From NCBI GenBank assembly GCA_043744275.1, contig JAYTUY010000109.1, forward strand, positions 1 through 64,000: a stretch of 64,000 nt of DNA. Reading direction: 5' to 3'. Both the position numbers and the translations under genes were made by a program. The notes below the pieces were generated by a model. That model saw only the letters and a list, made by a program, of their open reading frames with translations, had not been told where the DNA came from and searched no databases. Positions 59,536 through 64,000 of the stretch are shown in pieces. Source of the stretch: JAAFJT01 sp043744275 (lineage in GTDB: Bacteria > Bacteroidota > Bacteroidia > Chitinophagales > Saprospiraceae). Every line of letters starts with the position of its first letter. Within the stretch, counting starts at the first letter, position 1.

Positions 59536-62500
59536 TCAATTTTTGATAATTTTTATTTTCTCGCTATTATTCTCCAATTGCAAATAATAAATCCCTGCGG
59601 GCATATTTTCCAAGTGCAATTCATTTTGAGTAATCGTTACATTATACATTTGACCTAATGAATTGAACAATATTCCTTTATTTGAGGTAATATCTTGCCC
59701 TAATAATTTGATATTTCCATCACTTGGATTTGGATATGCTACTATGGTTTTAGTTTTTACATCACTATTCAAAGTAATCGTATTGGAGTATTTAAAATTA
59801 CCTGAATAATCTACTTGCTTTAAGCGATAATAATTGATACCATAAAGCGGTTTTGTATCTGTAGCATAATAGTCGTGCGATTGTGTAGTTGTTCCAGCCC
59901 CTTGTACAAAATCCAATGTTTCATATCGTTTACCATCATCACTGCGCTCTACATAAAAGCCTTTATTGTCTTGCTCACTGGCAGTTGTCCACGATAAATA
60001 ATTTCTACCCTCTGATGATTTACCTTTAAATGAAATCAACTCAACTGGCAGAGCTGAATTTTGTGCATTAGTACCAAAGAAGCCACTAAAGCCATTAACC
60101 ACGAATGTTATTTCCCAACGGCTGGCAGCACTGTTCCAAACAATACTATCATCACTTGGGTCAATAATAATTGGCGTACTTGCATAACCCGATATAGAAC
60201 CATCTATACTTGTTCCACTGTATTTTTTAACTCTAAAATTGGCTTTACCTACTGCATCAGTTGTATTAGCTGGCAATTTTTTAGTAGCGGATAGAATTAC
60301 AGCATTATAATCGTCGAAATCTGCTTGAGTATAATACAAGGTAACTACCCCAGAAGATATATCTGGATTATTTGAAGGTGTTAATTGATGGTGACGCTTG
60401 ATATAATCCGCTGGCTGTGTAGCTTCAAAATAAACAGCACTTTGAATATTGCCTGTAACAGGATAAAACCCTGCGACACCTGTATTAATAGGAAGCACCA
60501 TAGCACTCTGCTTATCGCAAGTTGTACTTTCGAAGCAATTCATATCATTTTTGGAAAATGATTCCGAGTTATTTGTTATGGCTAATCCGCTAACATTTAT
60601 TGTAACATCAATCTTGGCACGAGGTCCTTCGCAACCTACGGTAGTGGCATTTGCAACCCAATAAGAGGTTGTTCCAACAGTAGCGGTGTTAGGAGATATT
60701 GCCGTTGTTGACCCTGTACCACCTGTTGCTACTGTGTACCATTTTAAATTAGTACCAATTGCAGTTAAAGGATGTGTCATTGAGCCTTGACACAAACTGA
60801 CTGTTGTGGCTTTCAAGGTAGGTGCAACAGGTGCATATACTTGTGAAGTCGTTAAAAAATTGGAAGTGCTGCCTGTTTTAGCAAAATTCTTCATTGTACC
60901 GTGTAAAGCTTTACTTGAAGCATCTGTAACAGTTGTGATGCTTGTATTATCACCTTCACTAAACCCTTGATTAAATTGATAATATAAAACAAGTTCTGCT
61001 GCATCAGAGGCTATTTCACAATTTCTGGAAGATGAAATTTGAGAAGCCGTGCGGACAATATTCCATATTTTTACTTCATCTATTTGACCCGCAAAATAAT
61101 TACTACCATTTGCTGAACCTATTGTAAGGGCAGAAGTAGCATCGGCAGGCGATTTTGTGTACATATCCATAGTGGCATTGCTTGCTTTAAGTACGCCATC
61201 CACGTAAACTTTTACAGTACCATAGGTGCCACCATAAACGTAAGTAACAGCTATATGATGCCATTGCCCATCATTCACACTTGTATTAGAAGCCACTGTA
61301 GTATTCCCTTGGGTAAAAGAAGCTTTGCCAGCTTCGAGGAAAATTTTAAAACTACCATCTGTATGTTCACCAGTAACACCACCCACCCAATAATCTTGAC
61401 CATAATTGAACAACATACCTGAAGTGGCTGTGGTTTTCATCATGAGCTCAATGGTTCGAGCGTCACCACCTATGGGAATATTATTAGCAGGAGTCAAATA
61501 GACTTCATCATTGGAACCATCAAAATGCAAGTTTGTAGCGGTTGTATTGATTACAGTTACATCAATTTTCTTTCTGGCAGTTTCGCAGCCATTTGTTGTT
61601 GATGCCGCTACCCAATATTGTCGTACCCCTCGTAGTGGTGCTTGGGGTAGGTGTGCCAGCCAAAGCCGTTCCACCTGTTTCAGCGGTGTACCATTTGAGG
61701 TTAATACCCACAGCCGTAAGGGGTTGTGCAATGGCAAATTGGGCATAAGATACTGAGGGGGTCGTCACGACCACATCATTGAATATCTCGACAGGAGAAC
61801 CCGCTAAAAAGTTGGATGTTGCACCTTTTTTAGCAAAAGGAGTCAATTGGGTATTTGCAAAACTAACGTTAGGAATTGTTGTCTTAATGCCAAGGTTAGC
61901 GAGTGCTGTATTATCAGCTCCACCATAACCTACATTAAACTTATGGTATAAAACAAGTTCCGTTGGATAGGGGCTTAAATACTCACACGTTCTATGAGCA
62001 TTGATTTCAGCTGCCGTAAGTGCCTTATTCCAAACGCGGAGTTCATCCATATCCCCTTTATAGAATCTATCATAAATCTCGCTAACAGTATTATTGGCTG
62101 CTCCAATAACAAATCTTAAATTAAAAGGAGCATAAGTATTTAATGTGCGAGGAACTGAACCATGTAAAACACCATCAATATATATTTTGAGGGTTGTTCC
62201 ATCAAAAGTAGTAGCGAGATGATGCCAAACATTGTCATTTATATTAATGTCTGAATTCATAAATAAAGTACCTTGACCTACTTGTATTGTGCCGCCACTT
62301 ATTCTAATTTTGAAATCAGTGGTGGGATCTAAACCGTATTCTATCAATGAACCGACACTCGTTTGGTCTGTTTTTATCATCATTTCAATTGTGCGAGAGG
62401 TATTCACGCCCGGCAAATCAGGATAGACGCCTTGAGCTAAAATATAATCATCAACGCCATCAAAATTCAAGTGGGTCGCTTTACCTAATATAGAGGCATC

Positions 62501-64000
62501 AACTTTAGTGCGGGGGCTTTCACACGTATTAGCACCCGTTTGAGTGACATAATACGATACAATACCTGCATTGTCTGTACTCGGTGTGATGGCAGCCGTG
62601 CTGCCCGTTCCGCCTGTGGCTGCAGCGTACCATTTCAAATTAGTACCTGTTGCAGTAAGGGGTGCTGCAATATCGCCTTGGAAATATTGCGGCGTTGGTG
62701 CAGTTGGTGCGGGTGTGCTATTTACAGTCACATCAATTTTCGTTCTGTCACTTTCACAAAGTCCAGTAACAGCATTTATAGTTTGTTGAGTGAGATAATA
62801 GGATTTAGTACCGACAATATCTGTAGATGGTATTGGACCACCTGTTACATCGCCTATGCCGCCCGTTGCGGTTGTGTACCATCGAATAAGAGTACCCGTA
62901 CTCGTAGTCGCTAATTGTGTCGCTGTTGCGAATTGGCAATATGCAACAGAACTTGAAACAACAGTGGGTGGTGTATTAGCGACAGTTGTAATAGTCACAT
63001 CCAATTTTGTCCGTGCGCTTTCACATTTACCGGGTTCTGTTTGAGTTACCCAGTAAGATGAAGCACCTACTGTGCCTGTCGGTATGACATCGGAAGTCGA
63101 ACCAGTACCTCCTATTGCTGTGGTATAATATTTTAAGACACCATTAGAGCCAAAAGAAGGTGTAACAAGAAAGTTTGCAATGGCATTTTCGCAATACTGA
63201 TACGTTTTTGTTGCAAAATTAGGGAGGCCTGACGCATTATTAATAACCGTCACATCCAATTTTGCCCTTGGACTTTCACATCCGTTTGCATTGGTCTGTG
63301 TCACCCAATAAGAAGAAGTACCTGTTGTAGCCGTGTTGGGCGTTGGTGCGGTTGTAGAACCTATACCACCTGTGGCTGCCGTGTACCATTTCAAATTAGT
63401 ACCTGTTGCTGTTAGTGTTACAGTCTCATTAAGGCATACATTTACTGCTGATACTGAGGGGGCAGTTGGTAAATCGTTTACAGTGACATCAATTATTGTA
63501 TAATCACTGTTACAACCGTTTACTTGTTGATTTACATAAATATTTTGTACGCCTGCTGAGGCGGTTGATGGCGTATAAGTTGCACCAGCCGTAAGAACAG
63601 TATTAAGATTCCATACTAAAGCAGTACCCGTAGCCGTAATAGCACTTGCCATTGCACCTTTACAATACGTCAATACGTTAGTGGGTGATGCCGTTGGCTT
63701 ATCAGGTTTAGCTTTAACTGTCGCTTTTATATTAGTCCGTTGGCTTTCGCCCAAACAGGTTGTTTGAGAAACCCAATAATTAAGAACCTGTACGACATCG
63801 GTAGGTGGAACGGGTGTAGTGGTAACGCCTGTACCCCCTGTTTCGGTTGTGTACCATTTTAAATTTTCGCCCGTTGCTTCTAAAGCAAGGAAAGGAAAAT
63901 CTTGGCACGTTGTAAGGTCGCTATAAGTAACAGTCGGTTTTGGAACAGATAAATAAGGTGAAGCCGAAGTGAAATTCGATGTAGCATTAGTTAAACCAAA
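59536..64000 (-). CDS. Giant LamG/Ig-like-repeat surface protein with T9SS tail, 5' end beyond the window, one frameshift
   Basis: At least ~1480 residues in two overlapping frames (61562-64000 and 59536-61746) that together read as one protein. The pattern is repeats of ~75 residues (NLKWYTAATGGTGST ... SYWVTQTxxxxCESPRxKxDVTV), two LamG/concanavalin-like domains (FDGVDDYIL..., FDGSNDEVYL...) and a C-terminal part (ELISFKGKSSEGRNYLSWTTA) ending in a T9SS sorting tail (YPNPSDGNIKLLGQD). It is a likely secreted adhesin. The frame breaks near 61629 in a G run (GAGGGG in the sense strand). Either the gene is damaged, or the break is a sequencing/assembly error. Dispersed-word copies at 61751 and 63452. 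Confidence 0.85.

Overview
The window looks like a chromosomal segment of a low-GC Bacteroidota bacterium. Three secreted proteins end in type IX secretion (T9SS) sorting tails, one ends in a gliding-motility-associated C-terminal domain, and a T9SS plug-type protein (DUF5103) is present. Several intergenic regions carry the Bacteroidota -7 element TAnnTTTG. A lineage near Chitinophagia/Saprospiria/Sphingobacteriia is plausible, but no rRNA or tRNA gene was found to fix it. The first ~880 bases (a small lipoprotein plus a heptamer tandem repeat) look somewhat foreign.

Layout. 1-3.1 kb: lipoprotein, repeats, small membrane protein, pgk. 3.2-9.4 kb: secreted GH44 glycanase, ROK sugar kinase, rhomboid protease, PD-(D/E)XK nuclease-like protein, class D beta-lactamase, TfoX-N protein. 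9.4-12.4 kb: a likely structured small RNA locus, small secreted proteins, a ComJ-like protein and a RAYT-type transposase beside a palindrome array. 12.7-19.7 kb: ileS, then two ATPase-TOPRIM modules that look like phage defence (a fused PARIS-like ATPase-DUF4435 gene and an ATPase/DUF4276 pair), each preceded by the same ~78-bp terminator-promoter cassette. 19.7-36.3 kb: envelope and metabolic genes (M14 peptidase, mutarotase-like, PASTA protein, ddl, enoyl-CoA hydratase, T9SS plug, DUF4143 ATPase, SGNH hydrolase, coiled-coil protein, two SDRs, a second glycosidase). 36.4-49.8 kb: patatin, YkuK-like, asparaginase-like, csaA, esterase, gliding C-terminal protein, short leuA, MFS transporter. 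49.9-51.3 kb: a toxin-antitoxin operon whose antitoxin fuses an MqsA-like zinc finger, an HTH and a Panacea-like domain. 51.3-59.4 kb: hydrolase, M50-like protein, molybdopterin oxidoreductase, lipoprotein and a two-component system. 59.5-64 kb: the 3' part of a giant LamG/repeat adhesin with a frameshift.

The most striking property is a short asymmetric word, TACTGAGGGG(G)T. By hand I count 52 exact copies of its 10-base core TACTGAGGGG on the two strands (28 plus, 24 minus), against about 0.1 expected by chance. It lies between genes, inside genes (30 copies, mostly read as Thr-Glu-Gly-Val or Pro-Ser-Val) and as inverted pairs or arms of terminators. It is absent from the defence genes and the toxin-antitoxin operon. 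That is the behaviour of a DNA uptake sequence (as in Neisseria and Pasteurellaceae), and I know of no such sequence described for Bacteroidota. A second word, TTGAnAATCAATnnnTTAT, recurs between genes, and several families of palindromic or MITE-like elements occupy the longer gaps.
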